Source of the DNA: Bacteroidales bacterium UBA3843
GTDB taxonomy: Bacteria > Bacteroidota > Bacteroidia > Bacteroidales > Paludibacteraceae
DNA: 64,000 bases
Reading direction: 5' to 3'
NCBI GenBank assembly: GCA_002392745.1
Contig: DGHR01000003.1
Location: 214,963 to 278,962, forward strand
In this document: positions 1-7,750 of the stretch, piece by piece
Layout: each line of letters begins with the position of its first letter
How positions within the stretch are numbered: position 1 is the first letter of the stretch
Made by a program: the position numbers and the translations under genes
Notes under the pieces: generated by a model
Databases searched by the model: none
What the model was told of the DNA's origin: nothing
The model's input: the letters and a program-made list of their open reading frames with translations, nothing else

Positions 1-790
1 TCACTCCGCCGTCCTGCTCGAAATGCGGTACCCTCTCGTACTGCGCTGCAATTGCCTCATATACTTCGCGCGGCACTATCGGATTCTTGAAGAACGAACC
101 CGCCGAACCCAACTCGCTTACCTCCGGGAGTTTCTGTCTGCGGATGCGGACAACCGCCTCGCGAACAGACATCGGTGTCGGTTTGTCTCCGACTTCGCAC
201 TGCAAATTGCCGTATTCCAACTTCGGCTCGAAATGTTTGTTGAGCCTGTAAACAACATGCGTTATGATATATTGCCCGCGCAGTTCGTTCTTGAAAACAC
301 TGTCCCTGTAGCCGTAGCGGCACTCGGCGTTGGTAAATACACGTTCCTCGCCGTTCTCCAAAGAAACAGCACGGACCGACTCAATCACATCTTTCGCCTC
401 TACGCCGTACGCCCCGACGTTCTGCACAGCGGATGCGCCTACTTCGCCCGGGATATGGCTCAGATTCTCCATACCGGAAATGCCCATGTCGCACAACTGC
501 TCAATGAGCTCGTCCATCACCAGTCCGTTGTCCGCCTCTATCCACACATGGTCGCTATCCTCGTTCGTACAGCGTGCGCGGCGCATGGCGGAGTGCAGTA
601 CTACGCCGTCGTAGTCCTTGGTAAACAGCAGGTTACTGCCCGAACCGATATGCAGAATCTTCCCGCCGCGGTACATATCCAGCAGCTGGCGCAATTCTTC
701 CACCGAACTATACTCGGCAAAAATCTTTGCCTTCACATCCATTCGGAACGTGTTGAACGGCAATAACGATATATTCTCTTTTATGGTCAT
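1..790 (-). CDS. murB: UDP-N-acetylenolpyruvoylglucosamine reductase MurB (3' end outside window)
   Basis: Cytoplasmic FAD enzyme that reduces UDP-GlcNAc-enolpyruvate to UDP-MurNAc with NADPH in peptidoglycan precursor synthesis. The frame opens at the ATG at 790 and runs to the left edge without a stop, giving 263 residues of a protein usually about 300-350 long. Visible family motifs are the FAD-binding HIGSGSNLL (residues 47-55), the central IPGEVGASAVQNVGAYG (113-129), and GSAGSFFKNP (228-237), which carries the serine that acts as proton donor in the family. It starts 71 bases after the nadE stop on the same strand and is probably co-transcribed with it. The identification is firm; only the C-terminus is missing. 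Confidence 0.96.
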   Translation of the reverse strand, partial: MTIKENISLLPFNTFRMDVKAKIFAEYSSVEELRQLLDMYRGGKILHIGSGSNLLFTKDYDGVVLHSAMRRARCTNEDSDHVWIEADNGLVMDELIEQLCDMGISGMENLSHIPGEVGASAVQNVGAYGVEAKDVIESVRAVSLENGEERVFTNAECRYGYRDSVFKNELRGQYIITHVVYRLNKHFEPKLEYGNLQCEVGDKPTPMSVREAVVRIRRQKLPEVSELGSAGSFFKNPIVPREVYEAIAAQYERVPHFEQDGGV

Positions 791-861
791 TTTTAATTCT
801 TAATTTCTCAATCACCATTCCCTTTCTCCCTCTCTTGAGGAGAGGGCCGGTGTGAGGTTGT

Positions 862-2793
862 TCAGATGCAAGAGGCGTCACTCGGCATTCGCCAGTCGCC
901 ACGCGGAGATAGCGAAACGCTTACTACTTTGGGGCCGTCCGGCATACACGAGCGCTTGAACTGCTGCGTGCAGAACCGGCGCATGAAAACACTCAGCCAT
1001 TTGTCGATAGTAGCCTCGTCGTATTTGTCCTCAAACGCCTGAATAGCCATGTACCGGATTTTCTCGCGTGTGAATCCATAACGCAGGAAATAGAAGATGA
1101 AGAAATCGTGCAGTTCGTACGGTCCCACTTTGTCTTCGGTCTTTTGCGCAATACCGCCCTGTTCGTCCGTCGGCAGCAATTCGGGTGAAACCGGCGTGTC
1201 AACAACATCGAGCAGCACCTTGCGCAAGTCTTCGCCAAAGAGATTCTCCGCGGCGTATTTCACCAGATAGCGGACAAGCGTCTTGGGGATTCCGGCATTC
1301 ACGCCGTACATGGACATCTGGTCGCCGCTGTAGGTGCACCACCCCAATGCCAGTTCGCTCAGGTCACCCGTTCCGACCACTATACCGTTCAGTTGGTTGG
1401 CCAGATCCATCAGAATGAGCGTACGCACGCGTGCCTGCGCGTTCTCATAAGTAATGTCATGCGTCTCCAGGTCGTGGCCGATATCAGTGAGATGCTGTAC
1501 CGCCATTTCGCGGATAGGTATCTCGCGGTGGGTGATTCCCAGCAAACTCATGAGGTCAAGCGCATTCTGGTAAGTACGGTCGCTGGTACCGAACCCCGGC
1601 ATAGTGACTCCCACTACGCGGCTGCGGTCATAGCCGAGCTGGTCAGCAGCCATCACAGACACCAGCAATGCCAGCGTACTGTCCAAACCGCCGGATATAC
1701 CGATAACGAGTGTCTCGGAGCGGGTGTGCTCCCAACGGCGCATCAGTCCGCTCGTCTGGATGGAGAACACGTCCATGCAGTAGTTATCCTCGTCGCCTTT
1801 CTTTGGGAGGAACGGCGAAGTGGAGAAATGGCGGTGGAGCGGTTCCGTATACTCTTCTTCACGCTCTATCGGCGCCACGTTGATATGGCGGTAATGTCCG
1901 GCCTTATCCTTCGTAAAATTGGTGTTGCGCTGTCTGTCAGTGCGCAGACGCTCGATGTCTATCTCCTGGATTACCATCGTGTTCGCGCGCTGGAACCGTT
2001 CGCCTTCCTCCAGCATAACGCCGTTCTCGGCGATATACGTACTGCCGGAAAAGACGACATCCGTTGTCGATTCGCCGACGCCGGACGAGGTATAGATATA
2101 ACCGCAGTGCACGCGCGCCGACTGCTGGGTAATCATCTGGCGGCGGAAAGCATGCTTGCCCACAAGGCAGTTGCTGCTCGACAGGTTGAATATCAACTCC
2201 GCACCTTGTATGGACAACTGGGTCGAGGGCGGCAGCGGAGACCAAAGGTCTTCGCAAATCTCTATACCGAATGTATAGTTGCGGGTGGTGAACAACAGGT
2301 CTGTACCAAACGGCACTTCCCCGCTCCATATCTCAATCTTGGGAATACGCGGCGCAATGCCTCCCGGCGTAAACTCGCGTGCAGCGCGTCCGCTGGTGAA
2401 CCACCGTTTCTCATAGAACTCGCCGGTATTGGGCAGGTTGACCTTGGGCACAACACCCATCACCTCGCCGTCGGTCATCACAAATGCACAGTTGAACATG
2501 TCATTGTCCACCTGAAGCGGCGCCCCTACCAGCACAACAATCGCTTTGCCGCGCGTATAATCACACAGGTCTTCCAACTCGCGCATACAAGTCTGCTGGA
2601 GCTGTTGGGTGAAGAACAAGTCTGCACAGGTATATCCCGTCAGACTCAGTTCGGGAAAACAGATTACCTCCACGCCTTCGGCGATTGCTTCGTCTATCTG
2701 GCGTCTGATTTGTTCGGCGTTGTATTTACAATCCGCCACACGCATGGTGGGCACTGCTGCCGCCACACGCACAAATCCAAAATTAGTGTCCAT
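862..2793 (-). CDS. nadE: Glutamine-dependent NAD(+) synthase NadE
   Basis: Makes NAD from deamido-NAD, ATP and glutamine, the last step of NAD synthesis. The 643-residue protein has the two-domain bacterial form. The N-terminal nitrilase-type glutaminase domain shows its Glu in CFPELSLTGYT, Lys in VVPKVNLPN and Cys in GIEICEDLW. The C-terminal synthetase domain shows the ATP P-loop VIGISGGLDST and GTGDLSELALGW. An in-frame ATG lies 57 bases upstream (2850), but MDTNFGFVRVAAAVP matches the usual family start, and the upstream ATG falls inside the promoter's -33 element, so 2793 is chosen. murB follows downstream. Confidence 0.96.
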   Translation of the reverse strand: MDTNFGFVRVAAAVPTMRVADCKYNAEQIRRQIDEAIAEGVEVICFPELSLTGYTCADLFFTQQLQQTCMRELEDLCDYTRGKAIVVLVGAPLQVDNDMFNCAFVMTDGEVMGVVPKVNLPNTGEFYEKRWFTSGRAAREFTPGGIAPRIPKIEIWSGEVPFGTDLLFTTRNYTFGIEICEDLWSPLPPSTQLSIQGAELIFNLSSSNCLVGKHAFRRQMITQQSARVHCGYIYTSSGVGESTTDVVFSGSTYIAENGVMLEEGERFQRANTMVIQEIDIERLRTDRQRNTNFTKDKAGHYRHINVAPIEREEEYTEPLHRHFSTSPFLPKKGDEDNYCMDVFSIQTSGLMRRWEHTRSETLVIGISGGLDSTLALLVSVMAADQLGYDRSRVVGVTMPGFGTSDRTYQNALDLMSLLGITHREIPIREMAVQHLTDIGHDLETHDITYENAQARVRTLILMDLANQLNGIVVGTGDLSELALGWCTYSGDQMSMYGVNAGIPKTLVRYLVKYAAENLFGEDLRKVLLDVVDTPVSPELLPTDEQGGIAQKTEDKVGPYELHDFFIFYFLRYGFTREKIRYMAIQAFEDKYDEATIDKWLSVFMRRFCTQQFKRSCMPDGPKVVSVSLSPRGDWRMPSDASCI

Positions 2794-2819
2794 ATTATTC
2801 CAAATAAATAATTTGTGTG

Positions 2820-2851
2820 CAAATTTACAAAAAAAGGCAGACATACACAAA
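2820..2851 (-). promoter_or_regulatory. Bacteroidota-type promoter of nadE
   Basis: Reading the minus strand: TTTG (2851-2848), 20 nt, TAAATTTG (2827-2820). This matches the -33 TTTG / -7 TAnnTTTG consensus. Transcription should begin about 20 nt upstream of the nadE start. Confidence 0.8.
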
Positions 2852-2940
2852 TAAAATCTGCTTATTTACGCATTTTTGCGCATTTTCCGCCACTCAAGAG
2901 AAAGAAAATACACAAAAATATCATTTTTTTTCTCAAAATA

Positions 2941-2972
2941 TTTGGTCATATCAAAAAAAAGCAGTACCTTTG
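2941..2972 (+). promoter_or_regulatory. Bacteroidota-type promoter of tRNA-Glu
   Basis: TTTG (2941-2944), 20 nt, TACCTTTG (2965-2972), 27 bases before the tRNA. This is a full match to the lineage consensus. Confidence 0.85.
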
Positions 2973-2999
2973 CACTCGCTTTCGTTCGAAAAGCAGCTG

Positions 3000-3072
3000 G
3001 GTGCTATCGTCTAGTGGCCTAGGACAACGGCCTCTCACGCCGTAAACCCCGGTTCGAGTCCGGGTAGCACTA
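3000..3072 (+). tRNA. tRNA-Glu, anticodon CTC
   Basis: Full cloverleaf. The acceptor is GGTGCTA/TAGCACT with a G-T first pair. The anticodon stem ACGGC/GCCGT encloses the loop CTCTCAC, so the anticodon is CTC. The T arm is CCCCGGTTCGAGTCCGGGG-like with GGTTCGAGTCC. The discriminator is A and the 3' CCA is not encoded. It is followed directly by a terminator, and its 3' third is reused in the tandem array downstream. Confidence 0.93.
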
Positions 3073-3075
3073 CTG

Positions 3076-3103
3076 AAAAAAAGAACCTTCGGGTTCTTTT
3101 TTT
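3076..3103 (+). terminator. Intrinsic terminator after tRNA-Glu (copy 1)
   Basis: Stem AAAGAACC / GGTTCTTT around a TTCG loop, then a run of T residues. The A run on the 5' side makes it able to act on either strand. Confidence 0.85.
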
Positions 3104-3197
3104 GTGCTACACGGCTCGAATCCGGGGGTTCTTAGCCTCTTTGGGGCACGATTAATACAGATTAACTGTATTTTTCGAGTCTCGGGTAGCACTACTG

Positions 3198-3226
3198 AAA
3201 AAAAAGAGCCTTCGGGTTCTTTTTTT
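3198..3226 (+). terminator. Intrinsic terminator, copy 2 in the tRNA-derived array
   Basis: Stem AAAGAGCC / GGTTCTTT with loop TTCG and a long T run. It differs from copy 1 by one base that leaves a G-T pair, so the hairpin is kept. Confidence 0.75.
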
Positions 3227-3475
3227 GTGCTACACGGCTCGAATCCGGGGGTTCTTAGCCCCTTTGGGGCACGATTAATACAGATTAACTGTATTTTTCG
3301 AGTCTCGGGTTGCACCAAACCAGAGAAAAGAGCGTTCAAGGTACTTTTGTGTTTTCAGGAATGCTGAGATGTCTCCTATTATTGTTGATTTGCGACTTAT
3401 ACAACATTGATATTGGAGAGTAACTGACTGATTTTGCACAAATACAATCTTTTTTTCGAAAAAAAAGTAAAAATA

Positions 3476-3507
3476 TTTGCGTGGATGGAAAATTATTTGT
3501 ATCTTTG
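3476..3507 (+). promoter_or_regulatory. Promoter of the outer-membrane barrel gene
   Basis: TTTG (3476-3479), 20 nt, TATCTTTG (3500-3507), leaving an mRNA leader of about 35 nt before the ATG at 3550. This supports 3550 rather than the in-frame ATG at 3481, which lies inside the promoter. Confidence 0.82.
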
Positions 3508-3549
3508 CACGCTGTAAGGATTTTTACGCGCGAACGATTATTTTTCTCC

Positions 3550-4464
3550 ATGAAAAAATTTAAGTATATCACATTGGCTTTGCTGGGCGGACTGCTGATT
3601 TTCTCTCCGGCGATGATGGCTAAGGTACAGGGCGATCGCATTGTTTGGTCCGAGAGGCAGAGCAAAAAGACCGGTTTGTACACCACGAAAAACTACTTTG
3701 TAACCAACGGTGTAAGCTTGAGTTTTAACGCCATGTATTATTTCGGCGACGTAGATAATATGGGCGTGGCTTTCAACGGCGGTTTTAACAAAGAGAACGT
3801 AAGCTACGGCGGTTCGTTCGTTTTCGGCTACCTGATGCCGGTCGGTAACCATTGTAACATGCGTTACACCCTGATGGGAGGAACGCTTCGCGGTAACAAC
3901 AAGGAGAAATTTGACAAACTGACCAAACCGCGCGATGACTACCGTAAGTTCCAGTCGGTGATTATTCAGCCGGCTGTCGGCGTAGAATACTACCCCTTCA
4001 GCAATGCCGGATTCTATCTGTACGGAGGTATAGCCCTGACCGCAAGTATCATCACCAACTATGAGTTCTATTATTATTACAGCGCCCCGCAAGGCCGTGT
4101 TCGGGCAGACGAACCTCTGTCCGGCAAGACGTTCGGTTTCCTGCCGATGATTCAGTTGGGTTTGGGATACAGTTTCCGTCTGTCACAATCATGGAACCTC
4201 AGCCTGGAGTTCATGATACAAGAGGGTCTGATAGATACCCACTACATGAACCTGGACGCTTGGCCTCTGGCCGGTTCGCAGAACAACAAGAATATCGCTT
4301 TGGGTAATAGTTTCGGAACATGGGTGGATGAAGAAGGCAAGAAGCATATCCACTGGAACGACGGATGGTTCCAACTGGGTATTACCATTTCGTACCGCTG
4401 GCGCAACTGCGAGCACTGCCGCATCCTGAACAACTACTCGAACGTAAGAGGCCGCCGCAGATAA
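3550..4464 (+). CDS. Exported outer-membrane beta-barrel protein, function unknown
   Basis: 304 residues with a typical signal peptide (MKKFKYITLALLGGLLIFSP, cleavage near AMMAK). The rest alternates short aromatic and Gly-rich strands (YGGSFVFGYL, VGVEYYPFSNAGFYLYGGIAL, LGLGYSFRLS, FQLGITISYRW), as expected of an 8-12 stranded outer-membrane barrel. The tail has two cysteines (CEHC) and a basic end. Overall shape recalls the PorG-like/DUF6089 group of small Bacteroidota barrels, but no diagnostic motif fixes the family. It has its own promoter and is convergent with the next gene. Role not assignable. Confidence 0.75.
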   Translation: MKKFKYITLALLGGLLIFSPAMMAKVQGDRIVWSERQSKKTGLYTTKNYFVTNGVSLSFNAMYYFGDVDNMGVAFNGGFNKENVSYGGSFVFGYLMPVGNHCNMRYTLMGGTLRGNNKEKFDKLTKPRDDYRKFQSVIIQPAVGVEYYPFSNAGFYLYGGIALTASIITNYEFYYYYSAPQGRVRADEPLSGKTFGFLPMIQLGLGYSFRLSQSWNLSLEFMIQEGLIDTHYMNLDAWPLAGSQNNKNIALGNSFGTWVDEEGKKHIHWNDGWFQLGITISYRWRNCEHCRILNNYSNVRGRRR

Positions 4465-4521
4465 ACAATCGCGGTATCAAGCCCCTACTCTTTTATTCGA
4501 AGACCTACTCTATAAAATATC

Positions 4522-4551
4522 ACGGCGCGCATGTACGTACATGCGCGCCGT
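4522..4551. terminator. 30-bp perfect palindrome between convergent genes
   Basis: The 15-base half-site ACGGCGCGCATGTAC is followed at once by its exact reverse complement, with no loop base. It lies between the 3' ends of the barrel gene and the SRPBCC-like gene. A bidirectional terminator is the simplest reading, but there is no T run on the plus side, so a protein site or cruciform is possible. Confidence 0.5.
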
Positions 4552-4573
4552 TGTCGTTTACCTACCCGGCGGA

Positions 4574-5230
4574 TTATTTTTCCGTGGGCTCTTTAGGCTT
4601 CACGGTGCCCGTCTCTGCACATTCGACCAGATTGTCCAGGATGGTTGCAAATCGCCAGCGGATGGCGTTGTTCCATGTCTTGTCCGAGATGAAAGCGGAG
4701 AGCACTTTGCCGAACACCAGGCTGAACTCGTAATGCACACGTGTCTGGTTTTCAGAGACAGGCTCCATGCGCAGCACAAAATCCCCGCCCTCCAGTATCG
4801 AACCGCTATAGGTGGCAGTCATATGGGCAGTCAGCGGATAGCGGGCATTGGCCGGACGGGTCAAGCGGTACTTGGTTCCGAGGTGCTGGTTCTTCCACCA
4901 ACGGACTCCTAACACATAGATATCAATCGCCACGTCACCCGTCTTGTTCTCCGGATCATAAGCCCGGTCTTTGTATCTGAGCTGGATGGCATCGCGGCTT
5001 TCCTTGGTTTTGGCATCGGCTATTTCCTTTTCGCCCAAACCGAGATATGCCCATTCGAAGAGCGAATCGGGGCATGCCTGGAACTGATAGCAGAAACGGT
5101 TGGCAACCTGCAGCATCTTCTGCAACGGTGCATTGCAAACGGTGTCAATGACCACTTCTCGTTTTTGCGGACGCGCCAATACGGCCGTGGCTGTCAGTAG
5201 CAGCAACGCTATAAGGTGGATTCTTCTCAT
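4574..5230 (-). CDS. Exported SRPBCC/START-like protein, unknown function
   Basis: 218 residues with a signal peptide (MRRIHLIALLLLTATAVLA). The mature part has alternating beta-strands, a middle DVAIDIYVLGVRWW and ATYSGSILEGGDFVLRMEP, and a final amphipathic helix (WNNAIRWRFATILDNLVE). This order (strands, then a long C-terminal helix) resembles the SRPBCC hydrophobic-ligand fold, but similarity is only structural in outline. It is the last gene of the five-gene minus operon from 7657, starting 4 bases after the Dabb gene's stop. Periplasmic lipid or small-molecule binding is an inference. Confidence 0.6.
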   Translation of the reverse strand: MRRIHLIALLLLTATAVLARPQKREVVIDTVCNAPLQKMLQVANRFCYQFQACPDSLFEWAYLGLGEKEIADAKTKESRDAIQLRYKDRAYDPENKTGDVAIDIYVLGVRWWKNQHLGTKYRLTRPANARYPLTAHMTATYSGSILEGGDFVLRMEPVSENQTRVHYEFSLVFGKVLSAFISDKTWNNAIRWRFATILDNLVECAETGTVKPKEPTEK

Positions 5231-5234
5231 CGTC

Positions 5235-5540
5235 TTAATACTCGTAATCGATACATGTTCGCAATTCGGTATTGGGGCGCACTACGCCGTCAGCGACAGC
5301 CACATGCGCCGGATGGACCGCATATCCGCGAAGTGCTTCGGGCGATTCGAGCGTAGAGTCCAGCATGATATCCGCGTTGCTGCTGTCCAGCCTGCCGTCT
5401 ATCTGCACATGGATATCTACCAGCCCCGGCACGCGGCCTTTCAGACTCTCCAAACCCTGTTTGATAGCGAGCGCTTTCGCCCGTTTGTCCTCTGCGCTCA
5501 ACTCAGCGCGCAGACGCCATAGAATGATGTGTTTTACCAT
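5235..5540 (-). CDS. Dabb (stress-responsive A/B barrel) family protein
   Basis: 101-residue cytoplasmic protein, the full size of a single Dabb domain. It starts MVKHIILWRL, the typical VxHxVxFK-like opening, continues with a helix rich in Lys and Ala, and ends with ESPEALRGYAVHPAHVAVAD, the family's helix-His motif. Dabb proteins form dimeric ferredoxin-like barrels; most have no assigned reaction. It sits between the PfkB kinase and an exported protein in one operon. Confidence 0.85.
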   Translation of the reverse strand: MVKHIILWRLRAELSAEDKRAKALAIKQGLESLKGRVPGLVDIHVQIDGRLDSSNADIMLDSTLESPEALRGYAVHPAHVAVADGVVRPNTELRTCIDYEY

Positions 5541-5585
5541 AAAAAACTATGTTCTTGTTTCTTTGTTTTACGCTATTCGGTATAT

Positions 5586-6491
5586 TTATTTGCTGTAGGT
5601 ATTTTCGGAAATCAGTTCATTCACGAGCCGGTCGCTGATGTTATTCCCCAGCTGGCGGCATACATCCTGGCTCCAGCGCTGCGCCATAGCGATGCGGGAA
5701 GCCTCGTCGCCGGTGCCCTTCAGCAGGGCGTAGATATATCCTGCATTGAAATTATCTCCTGCCCCAACCGTGCTGACCGTATCAATCGGCGCTACGGGAT
5801 ACTCGCTGCATCCATCCGGCGTATAGACCCGTATGGCGCGTGCTCCGTCGGTCAGAATCAGCCGCGGACACAACGGCCGGACTTTCTGATAAACCGCCTC
5901 GCCGTCGGAAAGGCCGTACAGATAGGTAAAATCCTCGGTCGAACCGCGTACGATAGTTGAGAGGCGCATGTTCTCCTCTATATTCGGCAGCACTTGCGGC
6001 AGGTCTGCGATATGGGGTTTGCGGAAATTGATGTCGTAATAAAGCCACGCACCGGCTTCGCGCGCCTGACGCAACAACGGTCCCACCACCGGACGGATAG
6101 CGGGATTGATGGCAAAAAACGAGCCGAAGAGCACCACATCCTCTGCCGTAAGGACGGGTAATCGGCCGTCGAGCGAGACAGACGCATGGTCCTTGTAGAA
6201 CGTGTATTGCGCATCGTTGTTATCGTCCAGAAAAGCCAGCGAGATATGCGATTTGGTATTTGCGTGGCGGCAGACAAAATCATCACTCACACCATTGTCA
6301 CGCAGGAAACGGCATATGATATCCCCTATATGGTCGTCTCCGGCTTCGGTCACTATAGCGCAGGGTACGCCGGCGCGGCCGAGAGATACCATGCTATTGA
6401 ACGTCGAGCCGCCGGGAACGGCTTTCTGTGGCTGGTCGTTCTTGAAGAGGATATCCAGCACTGTTTCTCCTATGCCTATAACGCGACGCAT
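5586..6491 (-). CDS. PfkB-family carbohydrate kinase
   Basis: 301-residue sugar kinase of the ribokinase/fructokinase family. It has the N-terminal signature GIGETVLDILF, the substrate lid region GGSTFNSMVSLGRAG (28-42), and the C-terminal PfkB signature DTVSTVGAGDNFNAG, in which the Asp of GAGD is the catalytic base. It phosphorylates a sugar hydroxyl with ATP in the cytoplasm; fructose is the most common substrate of relatives, but substrate cannot be read from the motifs. It lies 5 bases after ubiE on the same strand. Confidence 0.88.
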   Translation of the reverse strand: MRRVIGIGETVLDILFKNDQPQKAVPGGSTFNSMVSLGRAGVPCAIVTEAGDDHIGDIICRFLRDNGVSDDFVCRHANTKSHISLAFLDDNNDAQYTFYKDHASVSLDGRLPVLTAEDVVLFGSFFAINPAIRPVVGPLLRQAREAGAWLYYDINFRKPHIADLPQVLPNIEENMRLSTIVRGSTEDFTYLYGLSDGEAVYQKVRPLCPRLILTDGARAIRVYTPDGCSEYPVAPIDTVSTVGAGDNFNAGYIYALLKGTGDEASRIAMAQRWSQDVCRQLGNNISDRLVNELISENTYSK

Positions 6492-6496
6492 GAGTG

Positions 6497-7201
6497 TTAA
6501 TGTTTGATAGCAGTATAGATAGTGGCTATGCCGAATGTGAGCGGTGTGAAGTGCTCGTCCGAGAATCCCGCATCGTGCAGGTGCTGGGCAAAACTCTCGC
6601 CCCAGCAGAACGATTTGACCGAACGGTTGAGATAGGTATATGCCGTTTTGTCGCGGCTGACCAGACGGCCGATAAACGGCAGTATATGCGTGAAATACAG
6701 GTCGTAAATCCAGCGTATAATGCGGTTGGAGGGATAAGAGAACTCCAGAATCGTGACCTGTCCGCCGGGTTTGAGCACCCTGTACATCTCGCGCATACCG
6801 GCATCCAAATCGCTGAAATTACGGCATCCGAAAGCACAGGTCACTCCGTCGTAACTGTTATCGGCAAAAGGCATCTGCTGTGCATTGCCGTATATCAGTT
6901 CCACCGAAGAGCAGTCATCGGTACGGAAAAAACGGTTTATCTTCTCTTCGCCGATGCGCATCATCTCTGTCGAGAGGTCTATTCCCGTCACCTGTTCCGC
7001 TTTGCCGCGGCGGAGCATTTCGATGGTCAGGTCGGCAGTGCCGACAGCCACATCCAGCACATGCTTGGCAGGCGCCATGGCGGCTGCCGTTTTCCGACGC
7101 CAACGCCTGTCGATATTCAGCGACAGACCATGGTTCAGACCGTCGTATGTTGCTGCAATACGGTCGAACAGCGAGCCTATATGTTGCTTCTCATTCTCCA
7201 T
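6497..7201 (-). CDS. menG: Demethylmenaquinone methyltransferase (UbiE/MenG)
   Basis: SAM-dependent methylase of the last step of menaquinone synthesis. The 234-residue protein shows the class I SAM fold: motif I VLDVAVGTADLTIEM (VLDVxxGTG-like), the acidic ribose-binding TGIDLSTEMM, the UbiE signature NSYDGVTCAFGCRNFSDL, and RVLKPGGQVTILEFS. Anaerobic Bacteroidales use menaquinone, which fits MenG rather than a ubiquinone role. It is directly adjacent to the upstream TonB-domain gene (no gap) and 5 bases from the kinase downstream. Confidence 0.94.
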   Translation of the reverse strand: MENEKQHIGSLFDRIAATYDGLNHGLSLNIDRRWRRKTAAAMAPAKHVLDVAVGTADLTIEMLRRGKAEQVTGIDLSTEMMRIGEEKINRFFRTDDCSSVELIYGNAQQMPFADNSYDGVTCAFGCRNFSDLDAGMREMYRVLKPGGQVTILEFSYPSNRIIRWIYDLYFTHILPFIGRLVSRDKTAYTYLNRSVKSFCWGESFAQHLHDAGFSDEHFTPLTFGIATIYTAIKH

Positions 7202-7657
7202 CTACGGGTTAGGAGTTGCGGTTTCGGGGTACTTGAAATGTATCGGCACGGTATATGTGGAGGCCATATATATTCTTCCTTGCGGGGAATAGCGCCATGC
7301 CGGTTTCCATGGTGGCAGCATGCTGATTACGCGCACTGCCTCTGCGTCAAACGGTTCGTAGCCGCTGGACTGATGAACGCGTACACTGTCCACATGCCCG
7401 TCTTTGGCCACTCTGAAGCGCACTACCACACGGCCTTCCAGATGTTTTTCTTTGGCATCTTGCGGATAAGTGATACTGTCGTGCAGGAACTGCCATAAGG
7501 CCCTCGTACCTCCGATATATTCAGCCGGGCCGTCCAATATAGGCCATGCGAGCATGTCCTGTTCCAGCGTCCTCTCTTGCGCACGCGCATGGTCTTGGGC
7601 GGACAGGCACACGCAGCAGAACACCAGACAGAGAATATGACCGATACGTCTCATCAT
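7202..7657 (-). CDS. Exported TonB C-terminal domain protein
   Basis: 151 residues. MMRRIGHILCLVFCCVCLSA is a signal peptide. The rest is a TonB C-terminal domain: FLHDSITYPQDAKEKHLEGR, VVVRFRVAKDGHVDSVRVHQSSGYEPFDAEAVRV (strand-helix-strand core) and PPWKPAW. There is no transmembrane-plus-proline-rich linker like classical TonB, so it is a free periplasmic TonB_C protein, a common Bacteroidota type of unclear role. The start at 7657 is chosen because the longer frame to 7714 would begin inside the promoter. First gene of the five-gene operon. Confidence 0.85.
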   Translation of the reverse strand: MMRRIGHILCLVFCCVCLSAQDHARAQERTLEQDMLAWPILDGPAEYIGGTRALWQFLHDSITYPQDAKEKHLEGRVVVRFRVAKDGHVDSVRVHQSSGYEPFDAEAVRVISMLPPWKPAWRYSPQGRIYMASTYTVPIHFKYPETATPNP

Positions 7658-7683
7658 GCCTATTTCCTTTTTTATTTCCGGCA

Positions 7684-7715
7684 CAAAGGTACTAAAAAAA
7701 ATCGACATACACAAA
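7684..7715 (-). promoter_or_regulatory. Promoter of the TonB_C-menG-kinase operon
   Basis: Minus strand: TTTG (7715-7712), 20 nt, TACCTTTG (7691-7684). The start codon at 7657 follows after a leader of about 20 nt. Confidence 0.83.
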
Positions 7716-7750
7716 CATATGCCGATTTTTTGTTACAGGAAATCCAAAAT

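Larger units (their letters stand above)
3053..3317 (+). repeat. Tandem array of tRNA-Glu 3' end plus terminator
   Basis: The segment 3053-3173 (T arm and acceptor 3' half of tRNA-Glu, an intrinsic terminator, then an imperfect inverted copy of the same tRNA end at about 3104-3130) is repeated at 3174-3296 with few changes, and a third copy begins at 3297 (TTCGAGTCTCGGGTTGCACC). Unit lengths are 121 and 123 bp. Each unit can fold into a long hairpin: the tRNA-end sequence TAGCAC pairs with GTGCTA across the terminator stem. Each unit also has a second small hairpin, AATACAG-ATTAA-CTGTATT followed by T residues. Open frames across it are repeats of shadow peptides, not genes. Confidence 0.85.

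Noticed and set aside
3070..3339. 89-codon minus frame with a repeated peptide over the tRNA-derived array
   Set aside because: The repetition comes from the tandem DNA unit, and it crosses terminators and a tRNA end.
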